Positions 63,440 through 64,000 of a stretch of 64,000 nt of DNA are shown here, piece by piece. The DNA is from Pinibacter sp031553495 (GTDB lineage Bacteria > Bacteroidota > Bacteroidia > Chitinophagales > Chitinophagaceae), in NCBI GenBank assembly GCA_031553495.1, contig JAVBLN010000007.1:62001-126000 (forward strand). The letters are read 5' to 3'. Numbering within the stretch: the first letter of the stretch is position 1; the number at the start of each line of letters is the position of its first letter. Both the position numbers and the translations under genes were made by a program. The notes beneath the pieces were generated by a model. That model was given only the letters and a program-made list of their open reading frames with translations, did not search any database and had not been told where the DNA came from.

Positions 63440-64000
63440 ATGCAAACAGATTTTATTATTGTAGGGCAAGGGCTTGCGGGCACTTTCCTAAGTTGGGAAT
63501 TGCATAAAGCCAAAAAAACTTTTGTAGTAATTGATGATGACGCGCCATTTTCTGCGGCCAAAGTGGCGGCAGGCATTATTAATCCTGTTACCGGAAGGCG
63601 AATTGTAAAGACGTGGTTGATTGATGAGCTTTTGGCCTGCTCCTGGAAAACATATCATGAACTGGGAGCATTATTGCAAATTGATTGTATTCAACTGAAA
63701 AGTATTATCGACTTTTATCCTACGCTTCAAATGAGAAACGCGTTTGAAGCGCGGTACGAAAATGATAAACAATATCTCTCGCTGCCCCAGGATGAGAATG
63801 ACTGGAAGCATCTTGTACACTACGATTTGGGCTACGGCATAATTGAACCTGCTCACTGGATGGATCTGCAATTGTTGCTGCCATCATACCGCGAATGGCT
63901 GGAGCAAAATAATTTACTTGTTACGGCTCATTTTGAAATGAGTGATTTTCGAATAGAGGAAACCAAAGTGTGTTATAATGATATTATCGCTGAGAAAATA
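63440..64000 (+). CDS. FAD-dependent oxidoreductase, N-terminal part (runs off the window)
   Basis: 187 codons are visible with no stop. DFIIVGQGLAGTFLSWEL is the Rossmann GxGxxG nucleotide site at the extreme N-terminus; an acidic strand end (TFVVIDDD) and AGIINPVTGRR, with the Gly/Asn-Pro-rich turn after the second helix, match the DAO family (D-amino-acid/glycine oxidase-like). The specific substrate is unknown. The ATG at 63440 leaves only two residues before the FAD strand, which is normal for the family. Confidence 0.88.
   Translation, partial: MQTDFIIVGQGLAGTFLSWELHKAKKTFVVIDDDAPFSAAKVAAGIINPVTGRRIVKTWLIDELLACSWKTYHELGALLQIDCIQLKSIIDFYPTLQMRNAFEARYENDKQYLSLPQDENDWKHLVHYDLGYGIIEPAHWMDLQLLLPSYREWLEQNNLLVTAHFEMSDFRIEETKVCYNDIIAEKI

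Overview
The window is a chromosomal segment of a Bacteroidota bacterium, most likely of the Chitinophagaceae or a near relative (inference from gene content and style; no 16S gene is present). Supporting signs are TAnnTTTG-type -7 promoter elements, starts without Shine-Dalgarno sequences, a PorP/SprF gene next to a giant PKD protein with a gliding/type IX secretion C-terminal domain, many small outer-membrane barrels, and long repeat-filled gaps between genes. No phage, plasmid, IS transposase, rRNA or CRISPR array was seen.

Layout. 0-1 kb: the end of a sulfatase gene and tRNA-Ser(GCU) with its own promoter and terminator. 1-16 kb (minus strand): an energy array read ferredoxin, korA, korB, nuoA-B-C-D-H-I-J-K-L-M-N and a small unknown gene; a large pyruvate:ferredoxin oxidoreductase (nifJ) diverges from it. 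nuoE, nuoF and nuoG, which encode the NADH-oxidising module, are absent from the cluster: nuoD is followed directly by nuoH. The simplest reading is that 2-oxoglutarate and pyruvate oxidation reduce ferredoxin and an 11-subunit complex I oxidises it, pumping ions. 20-27 kb: accessory genes (TPR histidine kinase/response regulator pair, a small Cys-motif lipoprotein, a self-inhibited Fic protein with twin operators, an M90-type peptidase). 27.7-34.9 kb: aspS, rarA, an ElaA-type acetyltransferase and outer-membrane barrels. 35-40 kb: the PorP/SprF and PKD pair. 40.7-43.6 kb: methionine synthesis (metZ-like, metX) around an OsmC protein. 44-64 kb: a MerR regulator, an M23 peptidase, alaS, prolyl oligopeptidase, mlaE-mlaF, sucD, a 2042-residue alpha-2-macroglobulin with an intact CxEQ thioester motif, and the start of a FAD oxidoreductase.

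The most unusual feature is the intergenic DNA. I read 27 copies of an interspersed arm of about 80 bp (called family A here). Six tight, inward-facing pairs form MITE-like elements of 170-330 bp; three of these sit inside the fd-kor-nuo array. The arms come in two main core types, and 9 of 11 inward-facing neighbouring pairs combine one of each; five wider pairs bracket genes. Other recurring modules lie among or inside these: long palindromes (family B), a three-hairpin element whose two copies differ by a flipped loop (family C), modules D and E, and short tandem repeats. No transposase that could move them is present in the window. All repeat calls and counts were made by eye.
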